64,000 nucleotides of DNA from Viola odorata (lineage: Eukaryota; Streptophyta; Magnoliopsida; Malpighiales; Violaceae), in the NCBI GenBank assembly GCA_963691705.1, contig OY829542.1:44761105-44825104 (forward strand). Reading direction: 5' to 3'. How positions within the stretch are numbered: position 1 is the stretch's first letter; every line of letters starts with the position of its first letter. The position numbers and the translations under genes are program-made. Below, one piece after another: positions 22,571 to 34,637 of the stretch. The notes beneath the pieces are model-generated. The model saw only the letters and a list, made by a program, of their open reading frames with translations, was not told the DNA's origin and made no database searches.

Positions 22571-25500
22571 CCATATCTTGATGAGCCTCTGCAGTTAACG
22601 CCCAATTCAGGGGAGAAGCGCAAATGAGAAAGCACGTTAGTAAAAAGTGAGGCGATAAGTGCATTAGATCGAATGGTATTGTCCTTCTCTGAAGAGGATG
22701 AGAAAGGTATTGTATTCCCACATAACGATGCGTTAGTGGTTACGCCCATTATCGGCAATCATGGAGTTAGGAGAACTCTTATTGACAACGGAAGCGCGGT
22801 AAATTTATTTTCATTAGAGGCGTACAACCTCATGAAGCGTCCTGACAGGGAGTTGACACCTTGCAAGAAGCCAATAATGGGGGTGGATGGAGTTCCAATC
22901 CCTGTGACTGGAGTCACATTGTTGCCAGTATATTTTAGAGAAGATACGTCCAAGCGGTCAGAGGAGCTGTTATTCTTGGTCGTAGACTTAACTTTGCCCT
23001 ATAACGCCATACTTGGACGACCATTCCTCAACCATTTCGGGGCAGTGATATCCCAAAGGCACTGGAGGATGAAATATCCCTCCTGGGAGGGAGTAGTCTC
23101 AATCAAAGGCGACCAGAAATTAGCGGCCGAATGCTACCTACTCATGACTCAAAAGAGTTGTGACCGTTATGTGTGCGTGGTGGATGACCCCTTCGAACAG
23201 AAAGATGAAAAGCGCACCCAACCGGTGGATAAGATGGTGCCAGTTCCCGTTAGCGGAATCAGAGAAGCAAATTTCCTGGTTAGTGAAAAGTTAAGCCCGG
23301 AAGATAACGCACAGTTAGCTCAATTATTAAACAAGTGCAAAGGAGAATTCACTTGGAAGCCTGCAGATATGCCTAGAATTTCATGAGAAGTAGTAGAGCA
23401 TCGAATTAACGTTAACCCTAACGTCAAGCCAGTTTAGCAAAAACGATGAGCGTTCTCTACAGAAAAGGCAATAGCCATCGAGAAGGAAGTATCGAAACTC
23501 CTGGATGCAGGTTTTATTCGGGAGGTTCAATACCCGACATGGTTAGCTAACCCAGTTCTAGTTCCAAAACCTAACGGAGATTGGCGCATGTGTATTGATT
23601 TCACTGATCTGAACGACGCCTGCCCTAAGGACTGCTACACTCTTCCTCGAATTGACCAGCTGGTCGACCAGACTGCTGGGTACGCATATCTGAGTTCCCT
23701 AGACGCCAATTCGGGGTACCACCAAATCCCTATGGCCATTGAAGATGAGGAAAAGATCGTCTTTATCACTCCAAAAGCCACATACTGTTATACGGCGATG
23801 CCGTTTGGTCTAAAAAATGCTGGAGCTACATTTCAGCGCATGGCCAATAGGGTTTTCGTAAAGCAGATTGGGAAGAAAGTAGAGGCATATGTGGATGCCG
23901 TATTAATAAAAAGTCGAAGCTTCGAGGACCACTTAGCGGATTTGGAGGAAGTATTCAAAGTAATGAGAGAATACCTAATGAAGCTCAACCCCCGAAAATG
24001 CATGTTTGCATTTCAAACAGGTAAGTTTCTAGGCTATGTGGTCAGTCAAAAAGGCATCCATCCCAACCCGTTAAAGATCAAAGCTATCCACGACATGATA
24101 TCTCCTCGAACAATCTAAGAAGTACAAAAGCTCACAGGGCGTGTTATCGCTCTAGAGCGATTCATTTCTAAGCAAGGCGAGAGATGCCTACCGTTCTTCA
24201 AGGTTATTCATAAAAAGGCTCCATTCGGATGGACAAGAGACTGTGAAGAAGCGTTTGGCGGCATAAAAGCCTACCTTTCCTCCGACCTGGTGCTAACAAG
24301 ACCAGAGCCAGGCGATACTCTATATTTGTATTTGGGCGTCGCTGATGAGGTGGTCAGTGCTGTCCTCGTGCGAGATGACAGTCACGTTCATCGCCCTGTG
24401 TTCTTTGTTAGTCATATTTTGAAAGACGCCGAGCTACGATACGCTCGCATTGAAAAAATAACATTTGCGTTGGTACAGGCAACGCGAAAAATGGACCGGT
24501 ACTTTCAGGCCTACCCCGTCATCGTGCTTACTGATCAACCTTTGAGAAGGATTTTCAGAAAACCTGAGTCTTCAGGAAGGATGCTAATTTGGGCCATCAA
24601 ACTTGAGCAGTACGGATTACAGTATACGGCCCGACCATCTATAAAAGCTCAAGCGCTAGCAGACTTCATAGCGGAATGCACATTTACGCAAGATCCATTG
24701 ACGGACCTAACAGAAGACGAAAAGGATGACTTGGATCTTCCATTCCCAGAAACTTATACTGACCTATGGGTTATCTATATGGACGGAGCCAAGAATCAAG
24801 ACCTAGCTGGAGCTGGAATTTTTATGACTGGGCCGCACGACATATAGATACGATATGCCATCCGAATCTTACAACCGTTATCTAACAACGCGGCAGAATA
24901 TGAGGCATTGCTAGCTGGGCTTAGAATAGGAAGAAGCTTCTCCAACAAAGCCATACACGACACTGGAAGGATGGGAGACTTGCGACTGAAGATATGTGGA
25001 GATTCCAAATTGATAATAGACCAAGTCTTGGGAAACTCTCAAGCCAGAGAGCCCATCATGGTTCAATATCTCTCTAAAGTGAAATGCGAGTTGATAGAAA
25101 TAAAGAAAAGTGGCATGCAGGTCATCTTTGAGCATATCCCTCGAGAGGATAACGCTGAGGCAGACAACCTCGTCAAAATTGCAGCTAGGGGTGTCAAAAT
25201 GGGACTGCGGGACCGGTCCCGACTCGGACCCGGCAGACCCGAAGAAATACGGTAGGGACCAGACCCGGTCCCGAAAAAAAATGGGACCAATTTCTGGTCC
25301 CGGTCCTGGCCCGTATAAGAATCCGGGTCCACAAGACCAGACCCGGGAAAAATGGACCCGGGAAAAAAAAATTTATTTAATTTTTTTTTTTAAAACTTGG
25401 AAAAAACCTTCTGCAAAAATGATAATCAACCACAATAATCATATAATTAACCATACCATGGCATCAATACTGCCACTGCCAAGTAATAATCATGTAATTA

Positions 25501-28164
25501 ACCATACCATGGCATCAATACTGCCACTGCCAAGTAATAATCATATAATTAACCATACCATCAAGATTCAATAACACTAATAATTCATATATAGATCAGC
25601 ATACCACTATCTTTTAGAATTGTTGGGTTTCGATGACAAATAATTCATTGGTGTCCCATTTATTTAGCCACCATTTGATGAAATAAGTTCATATTTCCTC
25701 ATACACAAGATTATACATTGCCGAACATAGCCTAAAATGTTGAGGATAAAGCAAGCAAGTGTACTAATAATATCCAATGGTCATCAAGTTGCAGAAACCC
25801 CAAAATGCTGAGGATTAAACGGGAGAGAACTCGAAAGCAATGCTACCAAGGAAGGAGTAATTCAATTCTCTATAAATACTTTCTCAGAGTTTTACCCTAA
25901 AGAACAAATCCCCACAAGCCAGTACAACAATACAAAACAACAAGCTTGCAAACAACAGATTGCACAAATAAGAACCAGCTTCAGCCTCCAAATTGGGACC
26001 AGTTTCCGCAAAATAACTTCATAAACCAAACCTTTCCCTAAAATCTCAAATGGGTTCTTCCCTTCTAAGCACACAAGGACTATAATAAACCTAACAAAGC
26101 CAGAGACACAAAATGATGACAAATTCGTATACCTCCCCAAATCAGGATTTATTAATGCTAGTTTAGGAAAACACAAATCCCAAATCAGTAGAGAACAAAC
26201 AAACAAACAAACAATATAGCTTTTGTTTGACCAAAGATTGCAAACAAGAAATGCTGCTTGCGAAACAAAAAGGAAAAGAAAAGGCAAGATTTTTTTGCAG
26301 GGGAGAAAAACTTATCTGGGAAAAAAAATTAGTAATCTAGGTTTTTATTTACTTACGGTTAGTGACAGCGTCGGATTGGCGATGAGAGGCAGCAGCGGCG
26401 TGGTGGTCTTGGTGGAAGTGAAACCGGCGTCAATCCTACGATGAGAGGCGATGAGAGGCGGCGACGGCGTGGTGGAAGGGAAACCAGCGTCAATCCGGCG
26501 ATGAGAGGCGGTAGCGACGTGGTGGAAGTGAAAACAGCGTCAATCCGGCGATGAGAGGCGTTGAGAGGCGATGCATGCGACATGGTGGAAGGGAAACAAT
26601 GATGAGATTGAGAGGCGATGAGTGTAAAATTGGAAATTAAAATCTTAGGGTTTTTTTTTTAATTTAGCCGGGTCCAGACCCGGTCCCGACCTGGCAGACC
26701 CGAGATTTTTCGGGACGGGACTAGACCCGGTCCCGACCTAAAACGGGACCAAAAATTGGTCCCAGACCCGACCTGAAACCTCAGGTCCGGGACTGGTCTA
26801 CGGGACCGGTCCCATTTTGATACCCCTAATTGCAGCGAACCCGGAAGCTTCCATACCTAAGGGCATGTACTATGGAGAAATATCTGTGCCTTCTTTTATG
26901 GAAGAACAAGCGTCGCTTTGTGTCGAAGAAATTGAAAATGATTGGCGAATTCCCGTAATAAAATACCTGAAGCACGATGAGTTACCTGCAGATAATACCG
27001 AAAAGAGAATAGTCTTGAAACAAGTAGAGCGATGCACATATTATGACGGAGAGCTGATTCAGAGATGTTTCTCTCATCCAGCCGGCAAGTGCATAACGGA
27101 GCAAGAAGGCCTCCACACTTTGCGAGAAATCCACGAAGGGATATGCGGCATGCATGTGTCTGGCGGTACCATGGTCGCGCAGGTTTTTCGGACGGGATTC
27201 TATTGGCCCACCATTCGTAGAGACTGCGATGCCTTCGTACGAACTTGTCAAAAATGTCAGGAATTTGGTAAGATTCCCCGACGACCTACCACGAAAATTT
27301 CCGAGATTGTTGCTCCTTGCCCGTTTGCTAAATGGGGAATTGACATTTTAGGCCCATTTCCAAAAGCTAGGTCTCTGCCAAAATTTATGGTCGTGGCAGT
27401 GGACTACTTCACGAAATGGACAGAAGCGGAAGCAGTAGCTAACATCACCACGGAGAAGATTTGGCATTTCTTTAAACACCAAGTCATTATGCGATTCGGT
27501 GTACCTCGCGTATTAGTCAGCGATAACGGAACAAAATTTAAGAGTCAGTTTTTCAAAGATTAGTGTGCGGAATTTCAGATTGAGCAAAGGTTCTCTTCCG
27601 TAGCACACCCGCAGACTAATGGTCAAGTGGAGGTAACCAATCGCAGCATCCTTAGCGGCATAAAGAAGAACTTGGAAGGTTCTAAGAAGAAATGGGAAGA
27701 TGAGCTACCATACGTGATGTGGGCGTATCGCATGACCGTCAAAACAAGCACAGGAGAAGCCCCTTTCGCGTTACCTTTCGGCACCGAGGCTGTCACGCCA
27801 GTAGAGATTGGCACCTTGAGCTTGAGGGTGGCATACTTCAAAGAAGAGATGAATGAAGAGAGGTTACGGGCTAACCTTGATGAGTTGCTAGAGCTACAAG
27901 AGAAAACGCTGCATTAAGAGGAAAATGACACGTTATCACAATAGACGAGTCAAATAATGACTACTCAAAGCAGGAGATCTAGTGCTCAGGGATAAACGAG
28001 CGGCTAGATAGCGCATGGGGAAACTCAGTCCAAACTGGGATGGCCCATACCGCGTTACCCACGTTATTGGAAAGGGAGCATACCACTTGGAAACACTTGA
28101 CGGTACTCCCTTAACAAATTCTTGGAACATAGCTCGTTTGAAATTATATCATGCGAGAGTCTGA
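22571..28164 (+). pseudogene. pol: Protease-RT-RNase H-RNase H-integrase of element B, split by a hAT insertion
   Basis: Protease LIDNGSAVNLFS at about 22774. RT has KPNGDWRMCIDF (about 23571), MPFGLKNAGATFQR, and the catalytic motif changed from YVDD to YVDA (GAT GCC, 23894-23899), which removes an essential Asp. The first RNase H is at about 24300-24560 and the second at about 24775-25180. There the hAT element interrupts; removing it with one 8 bp duplication restores the frame. Integrase is at 26830-28164: zinc motif about 27130-27260, DDE core (WGIDILG, SDNGTKF, NGQVEVTN). Stops include 22625, 23384, about 23436, 23445, 24116, 24845 and 27561; a frameshift lies near 27915. Confidence 0.88.
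25186..26828. mobile_element. hAT-superfamily non-autonomous element with perfect 8 bp duplication
   Basis: Terminal inverted repeats TAGGGGTGTCAAAATGGGAC and GTCCCATTTTGATACCCCTA match at 19 of 20 positions. Flanking 8 bp ATTGCAGC is present on both sides (25178-25185, 26829-26836). Subterminal GGGACCGGTCCCG and GACCCGG words recur inverted at both ends. Length 1643 bp with no transposase. Interior tandem repeats: a ~57 bp unit (CCATACCATGGCATCAATAC) at about 25450-25560, and a ~48 bp GC-rich unit containing GGCGATGAGAGGCG and GTGGTGGAAG at about 26375-26585. Confidence 0.95.
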
Positions 28165-28279
28165 TATTTCCTCTATGCGATAACATTAATAACATACTTT
28201 AATGAGCGAATTGAGAATATTTCTTGTGCACTTTATGGTTGATAATGTGCAGATAATGAAGGGTGCTAGGAGTGAAAAT

Positions 28280-28681
28280 CCTATCCTTGTGACAAACGCT
28301 CCAGATCAGACAACTCACTAAGATGAGGCACGCCCTGGCATACATAAAGATTCAACACCGGGAGTGAAAATCCTATCCTTGTGACAACCGTGCTAATACA
28401 GATGGCTCACTAAGACGAGGCATGCCCCGGTACCCCTAGGAGTGAAAATCCTATCCTTGTGACAACCGTGCTAATACAGACGACTCACTAAGACGAGGCA
28501 CGCCCCAGGGAAATGAAGACTCCACCCTGGAAGTGAAAATCCTATCCTTGTGGCGATCGTGCTAATACAGACGGCACACTAAGACGAGGTACGCTCTAGG
28601 GATGCGAGAAATCAACACCCGGAAGTGAAAATCCTATCCTTGTGACAACCACTCCTGATCAGATGGCTCACTAAGACGAGG
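28280..28681 (+). repeat. Five tandem 49 nt hairpins downstream of element B pol
   Basis: Hairpins at 28280-28328, 28372-28420, 28450-28498, 28541-28589 and 28633-28681, each preceded by GTGAAAAT. The 5' arm has CCT, CTT, GTGA and CCGT in order; the 3' arm has ACGG, TCAC, AAG and AGG, so all four blocks pair, with small internal loops and a ~10 nt apical loop (GCTAATACAG). Linkers vary in length and sequence while the hairpins stay 49 nt. The related array in element D (54526-54945) has different bases in some stem positions but keeps pairing. Confidence 0.8.
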
Positions 28682-28881
28682 CACGCTCCAAGCCGATCGT
28701 TGACACTTGAAACAACAACGGATATCCCGGCCAGTAGCCGGATGACAAATACCTGGTGAAGTAGAGCTGGACAAATATCTCTATGGCAAAAGCAATACCC
28801 AGGTGAGCCTGGATCTAGCGAGCTTGGATGGAAAGTAACATAAAGTAATACCCCGGCGAGGCCGGATTCAGCAAGGCTGAA

Positions 28882-29172
28882 TGATCCCCCTAACAACAAA
28901 GGGCGGCGTTAAGGTGATCCCCCTAACAACAAATGGTGGCGTTAATGTGATCCCCCTAACAACAAAGGGCGGCGATAAGGTGATCCCCCTAACAACGAAG
29001 GGCGGCGTTAAGGTGATCCCCCTAACAATAAAGGGCGGCGTTAATGTGATCCCCCTAACAACAAAGGGTGGCGATAATGTGATCCCCCTAACAACAAAGG
29101 GTGGCGTCAATGAGATCCCCCTAGCAACGAAGGGCGGCGTTAATGCGATCCTCCCTAGCAACACCAAAGGGA
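28882..29172 (+). repeat. 33 bp tandem repeat, nine copies, 3' region of element B
   Basis: Unit: TGATCCCCCTAACAACAAAG followed by GGCGGCGTTAA(G/T)G, nearly head-to-tail without linkers. Because 33 is a multiple of three, it produces an apparent 135-codon ORF and a minus-strand mirror; neither has another sign of coding. Absent from the equivalent place in element D. Confidence 0.9.
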
Positions 29173-29864
29173 TGGCGTTTAGGGAGCGTCAGCTATATGA
29201 TACACAGAAATCAATTCATGGTTTCTTGCTAAAGCGAAATGAAAAGGAAGGTATTGTGAAGAATCCTACCTCAGCAAACACTATATGATTTAGTGAAAAA
29301 TATTTGTTTCCAACCGGGCGTGGATATTCAAAAAAGAGAGGCCCTTCTTTGGGATATACACGTAAGTGCATTAGATTGTTATATCTTCCTCAAAAGAAGA
29401 TGATATCAAGGATCATTATTATATGGTTCGTGAAAGAGGTCCATCTATTGCAATGCGTATTCACTATGGTGAATTTATGATCAACATAGAGAGTTATCTA
29501 TTGGAATACCCTCTTCTTAGCGACATGTCTTGAAAAGAATATTATCCTATTATATCTGCGTATCTTCAAAGGCAAAAATATATTAACACCTCTGTATGCG
29601 GCGTATTATCTCGAAATTTTATCACCAAAGGCACAACAATTAATTCTTCGAATAAGGTATGGTGATTTTAATATTTCGATCTTAATAATATTACTAATTA
29701 TATCATGACAGAAGCACTACAGAATAAGATTAACAAACGAAATTCTGAGTAAAAGGAGCAGTAACAGTTTAGGGCAATCTTGGCATTGTCAATATTACAA
29801 AACATCCGCAAGGGACGGGCAAAAGATGCGCTAACAACAAAAAACAAGAGTTGAAACATAACGC
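29173..29864. other. Element B 3' region, no gene seen
   Basis: AT-rich spacer between the tandem repeats and the end of antisense gene 1. No ORF with a recognisable domain. Confidence 0.5.
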
Positions 29865-32186
29865 CTATGAAGGAGCTGTCGCATCATTTCTCTCTTGCTC
29901 ATGGACCCTATCCTGATGGAAACCCTCGTCGGTTACAGTCTGGGCCTTCTCCAAGTAGTACTGAGAAAGGTCGTTAACTCGGAGGGCTTCTGTCCCGTGA
30001 AATTTCATGAAAGCATCCGTCATGAGTCCCGCTCCCTCCCGCATATACCAATGACACTTCTCTGCAGAAAGATTGAGCTTTGCAGACAACTCCGCGTTTC
30101 TACACCTTTCCGCCTCTAGCTCGACGTTAAGGTCAATGTTTCTAGCCCCTTCTTCAGAAAGACGTGTATTTAGATCGACCTCTTTCTGTTTCTCATCCTC
30201 TAGTGCGAGTTTGGTGTCCTCTATTTCCTTCCTGGCAGCCACCACAACGTCCAATAATCCCTAACACTCATTCATCAATTTATCTAGTTCTCCTTGTTTC
30301 TCAGCTGTTATCTTCGCGTTATCCTCATCCCAATAATGAAGATTGCAAAACAAAGAAAATAGCCGAGAGCGGATGAAATTTATGCGCTCTTGACGATTCT
30401 TGGCCAAAAATATACCCATTTCCCCTTGGTGCGACATGACACGAGCCGCCAAAAGGGAGGAAGAGGTAAGGGCATTGTCATCACCTTCAGCCCCTGAAAT
30501 CTGGAAGGCCCCCTCCCTTAGGGCACCCAGATTAACTTGATGGGTAACAGGCCCAGAAGGAGTGAATGCACTTAAACTGACCATTACATCAGAGGCGTTG
30601 TCCCTCTCCTTAGGAGGAGGAGACACAGGAACAAGAAATAGAGTGGCCGGAGAAGGAGGTTGATTAGAAGAACCTCCCATTTCAGGAACAAAAGACCCAG
30701 GTTCAGCGAACACTTCAAAATCGGGGCCCATCACGTCTGAATGAAAACCCATAGGGATGGAGAAAGAGTGAAGAGGAGAAGACTCAGCAAAAAGGCAAAA
30801 ATTACCATCAGCGTTAGTACCCCGAGATGATTCAGGAATCGGACCCCTTCCACAGAAGCCCTGGGGGAAGAATTAGCACCAGACGACATCTGACCGCCTG
30901 GCTACTCTGAAGGTCATGACGGGCCTTCTTTCTACGATTCTCGAGAAAATCGACGAAGTTCATATTCTCGTTAGGAGGGGAGCGAGCGAAAGTGGTACTG
31001 GTTTCCTAAAGGAACGAAAACGCACTGAGAAGATAGTAAGGGAATAAAGAAAAATGGTAGCGACAACAAGCGAAAGTACCTGAGTAGATGAAGAGACTAG
31101 AGGAATTCCTGTGAGAACTGTACCAGCAGCTGTCACTTCTGAGGGATTAGCGCCCTGAAGAAGAGCAGAACGTACGCCGCCTATGTTTCTGCTTATGTTT
31201 TTCCTCACAACGCGTACTCGTAAGGAAGACGCTTGAGCAGTGTCAAGAGCGGTGGCAGCCTCCTGAGAAGACGGTGGAACCAAATCAACAGTAGTAGCCC
31301 CTCCGTCAGAAGGTGCAACAACAGTAGCAGCGACAACAATGACTTTTTCTCTTTGCTTTTGAGCCCTTCTTTTTTTTCTTCGTATATATTCTGGTTCCCA
31401 AACGGGCGGAGGCACTGCATATTCATGAAATAACGTCAGTGTTAGTACTTCTCTGAAATATAAAGAAAGTGGGTTAAATACTCACTAACTTTACACCCGG
31501 GAACATCCACCCCGTTGGCCACATTACGAGTGTCGACACTAAATTCCAGTTGGAGTAGTTTTTGTAGCCAGCCATCCTCTAGAGAAGAAAGTGGCTTTCT
31601 ACTACCCCAGGCGCCGCCCTTAACCTTATGATTAAAACCCATCCTCCACCAGGGACCGGGTAGGTCAACAATTAAAAAATCCTTCTTTCCAACCTGCAAT
31701 GGAAGACTCGAGGTGCATGAGTTTCCAAGTGAACGATTTTAACGAGTCATCATCATAGCGTGGTGTTATCGCTATCACCCCTTTACAGGAATACAGTTGA
31801 AAGAGATTTTGGAGCAACAAAATAGAAGGAGACTCAATTCCTTTAAATCTACATAATGCTATGAAGGCATAAACAACGCAGAGCGCGTTGGGACTTAGTT
31901 GAGCAGGGTTCAAGTCAAATTGGGTTAACAATCATTCAACTAATGGGTCGAGAGGAAGCCGAAACCCATAATTGAACATTTTGGCATACAATATCCTACT
32001 GTTATCAGGTAATTCGCTGTTAAGGTGAAAAGACTCAGAAGGAACCCGAATCGAGCAACCAACAGGAAATCATGCATTGAATTCATCTAACCCCTGCTGG
32101 AGCATGGGCAAAGAATAAAGAGAAGTTGGGGTGTTTTCAATCTTCTCTTCCCCAAGGGATTTTTTAGAACGATGAGTTTTTGCCAT
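29865..32186 (-). pseudogene. Antisense gene 1 of element B (three exons, decayed)
   Basis: Homologous to antisense gene 1 of element D and transcribed against gag-pol. Exon 1: 32186 (ATG, MAKTHRSKK) to 31486. Intron 31415-31485 (donor GTTA|GTGAGTATT, acceptor ATATGCAG). Exon 2: 31414-31080 (335 nt, phases 1 to 0, as in D), then donor CTCAG|GTACTTTCG. The exon 3 region runs from about 30980 to 29865. The exon 1 product resembles the putative gypsy-type transposon domain (Pfam PF04195): FNYGFRLPLD...FDLNPAQLSPNALC. The 3' part is coiled-coil-rich. Damage: TGA codons in exon 1, a frameshift near 31680 and TAG at 30261-30263 (CAG-type). Function unknown. Confidence 0.75.
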
Positions 32187-32844
32187 GATTGAACACATAT
32201 AAGAAATTAGAAAGAGAAGAACAAATAAGTGTACCTTCGTCAAAGAATGCCAAGAATCCCAGATAAAGGAGAGAGAGCAATGTAAGTTATTTTCAGAAAT
32301 GTTATTGTGAAGGAAAAGAGATAAGAAAGAAAAGAGGAGGCGCGGAGAATGTTATATATAACCCTAAAGGGGTTAAGAGAAGCGACCAGTGGGCAATCGA
32401 CATATGGCAGGGTGGTGTGTTAGAAAGACACGACGCGCGCTAAGGATATAACCTTTGAAAATGAGAAAACGTTTCAGTTCTTGTTACTCCCTAGGGGGCG
32501 CTTGCTTCAAATGCCTCCCAAAAGAAAAGACACGTGTCCTTTCTCATCATGACTCCTTCAATCATATTAATGAGGGGATCTATAACATTTAATGCTCTGA
32601 AAAGCAGCGCCAACTTTTAGTGCGCGATCTCTGAGAAAACTCAAGATAACACCAACGATAACACTATAAGAGTGAGTAGGCGTTAATAGACATGATCAAC
32701 GTTATCAACAAAATGACTCAAGATCTACGAGAAAAAATGACGGTTTCGCAACATACGCGTTATTACAAATAAATAGCGTTAAATGGTTTTACGTTACAAC
32801 CTTTGGAAAAATAAAGGAAAAATAAGCGAGGATTAAATCAAGCA
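32187..32844. other. Spacer between antisense genes 1 and 2 of element B, with TATA box
   Basis: No ORF of note. Contains the promoter-like GGTTATATATAAC (minus strand) at 32351-32363, about 165 bp upstream of the gene 1 ATG. The matching spot in D has GGGTTATAAACCC, so the promoter block is conserved. Confidence 0.55.
32352..32361 (-). promoter_or_regulatory. TATA box of antisense gene 1, element B
   Basis: TATATATAAC on the minus strand within GGTTATATATAAC. Distance to the ATG (about 166 nt) is nearly the same as in D (about 170 nt). Confidence 0.5.
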
Positions 32845-34637
32845 TCAAGCGCCATTGCTATCACCTGCGTCTTCCTCCTCTGAAGAAAGCTGACCTTCTT
32901 TACTCCCATCAATTTTATCCATCATGGCAGAGGTATAGTTAGCAATCTTAACTGGGTCAAAGGAATTAATCCTATGATAATCTGCAAAACCAGAGTTAAA
33001 GGCCTGCATGGCCTTCTTCTTCCACCACTCTATCTTTAACAGAACCTGGGCAAAGCTCCTCGTCTCGAGCTAGTATTTCTTCATGAAGAAGAAAGTTCTT
33101 CTTCCTTTCTGTCACTAACTCTTCCTCCAAAACCTCGACTTTTGCTTTCCCTTTGGATTTCTCTCTACTCAACTCCTTTTGCGTTTCGTTTTGGAGTTGC
33201 GTTAGCAATTTCACTTGGCCTAATGCTCGGTCAAGCTGCGCCTTTTGAGCACACATCGCACTGGAAAAATCCTACAATTGGCTCTCATAAGCCTCGACAA
33301 CATAGTCCACATAGCGGAAGGCGTCTAAAGAATCATTCATAACGCGCGCATATCGAGCCTTTTTAAGAAAGTTGTAGAAACTTTTCTCTTTCTTCAGAAG
33401 AGCTCATCATCTTGCCTATCAAAGATGGCATTAGTTCATCTCCTGAGAAAGGGTCTAACACCCCTACGACGCGAAGACCATCAAATCCAAGCCCTGCCAA
33501 ATTTAGACGATAGGACGGGACCCCCTTAGGGCCTTGAGAAGAAAGGTTGACCATTAATGCCGAAGAAGAAACTTTATCACCTGCTCCAGTAACAGAAGTG
33601 GAAAACAATTGTTGAGGGGCCTTGGGCGACGACTCAGAAAGTGGACTCACATGGGAAGTCGTCATCGCCACGTCTGGGATACAACAAGAAATAGGAGAAT
33701 CAGGGGCGTTAACCGACGGAGGTGAATTTGCCACCAGCGAAACTTCAATGGCAGTTGGAGGAACAACAGTTGACGCCTCTGCAACCTTGGTCGTTTAAGA
33801 AGTACTTGCCACAGTAGAAATGTCAACCCTCACGGTAGGGACCTCGCTAGCATTTCCAGAAGAAATCCCGATAGCCTACCCATCTTTCTCTACTCTGAGT
33901 TTCTTTCGATAAGCTGAGGAAGCATGACGAAGATCTATTTTAGTATCCATATCCTCGCTATCGCTATCAATTATCCTAGTTATGGGTGGGCCCAAATTTA
34001 CTCCTCTGCCCCGAACTGGTAACCAATTTTCGAGAAAACGAGAGGCTTGAGCAGAAATACCCCGCCCTCTTCCGGCGACTATTTTAGTTCTCCTCTTTTT
34101 TAACGGGACATTCTGACGAATTAAGCCCCCAGATGGTGGAGAAGCTGGTAGCGTTTGGAGCGGTATCACATTTAGGGGAACGTTATTCCCTCCGGATGAT
34201 CAATCCTCAGTGTTTTCTGCCAAAGAACTATGTTAGAACAACGAGCAAATCAAAGCGATAACGCGAAAAGAGGAAAACTCACCTATAATGCACTCCTCCA
34301 AGTGCATATACAAAGCGAACTCTCGAATATGGAAGGACGTATCTATCCCTAGTAGAGCGTTAGCCTGAGCTAACTCGTTTCTAGACAACACTACCGGTTC
34401 TACCCAGACGACACTAGTAATCTCTCGATTAAAACCCCCGCGCCATAAACGGGAAGGCAATTCGATAATGAAGAAACCATTTTTCCATTCACGCATAGTC
34501 TCCTCAAGGCCCTGAAACTTCTGCCAGAACGACTGCACAAATGCGTCATCCCACCTCGGGGTAATATCGACCAAACAGTTGCGACAAGTTATGCTAAAGA
34601 ATTTACAGAATAAAACGATGGACGGGGTAAAGATGCC
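32845..34637 (-). pseudogene. Antisense gene 2 of element B, 3' part (rest at 47286-47560)
   Basis: The end of exon 1 (34637-34283) encodes LFCKFFSITCRNCLVDITPR and continues through SFWQKFQGLEE and FNREITSVVW. Donor CATTATAG|GTGAGTTTT; intron 34217-34282 (66 bp; 65 bp in D); acceptor TTCTTTGGCAG. Exon 2 is 34216-32845. It encodes a Ser/Pro-rich start, FLENWLPVRGRG, a DSDSEDMDT acidic patch, and a C-terminal coiled coil rich in Glu/Lys (about 33000-33250), ending EEEDAGDS. Stops and frameshifts are scattered, including a TGA early in exon 2. Element C inserted in exon 1 between codons of a conserved segment. Confidence 0.75.

Noticed and set aside
28881..29288. 135-codon repetitive ORF (IPLTTKGGV-type repeat)
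   Set aside because: It is a by-product of a 33 bp tandem repeat, open on both strands, with no domain and no counterpart in element D.
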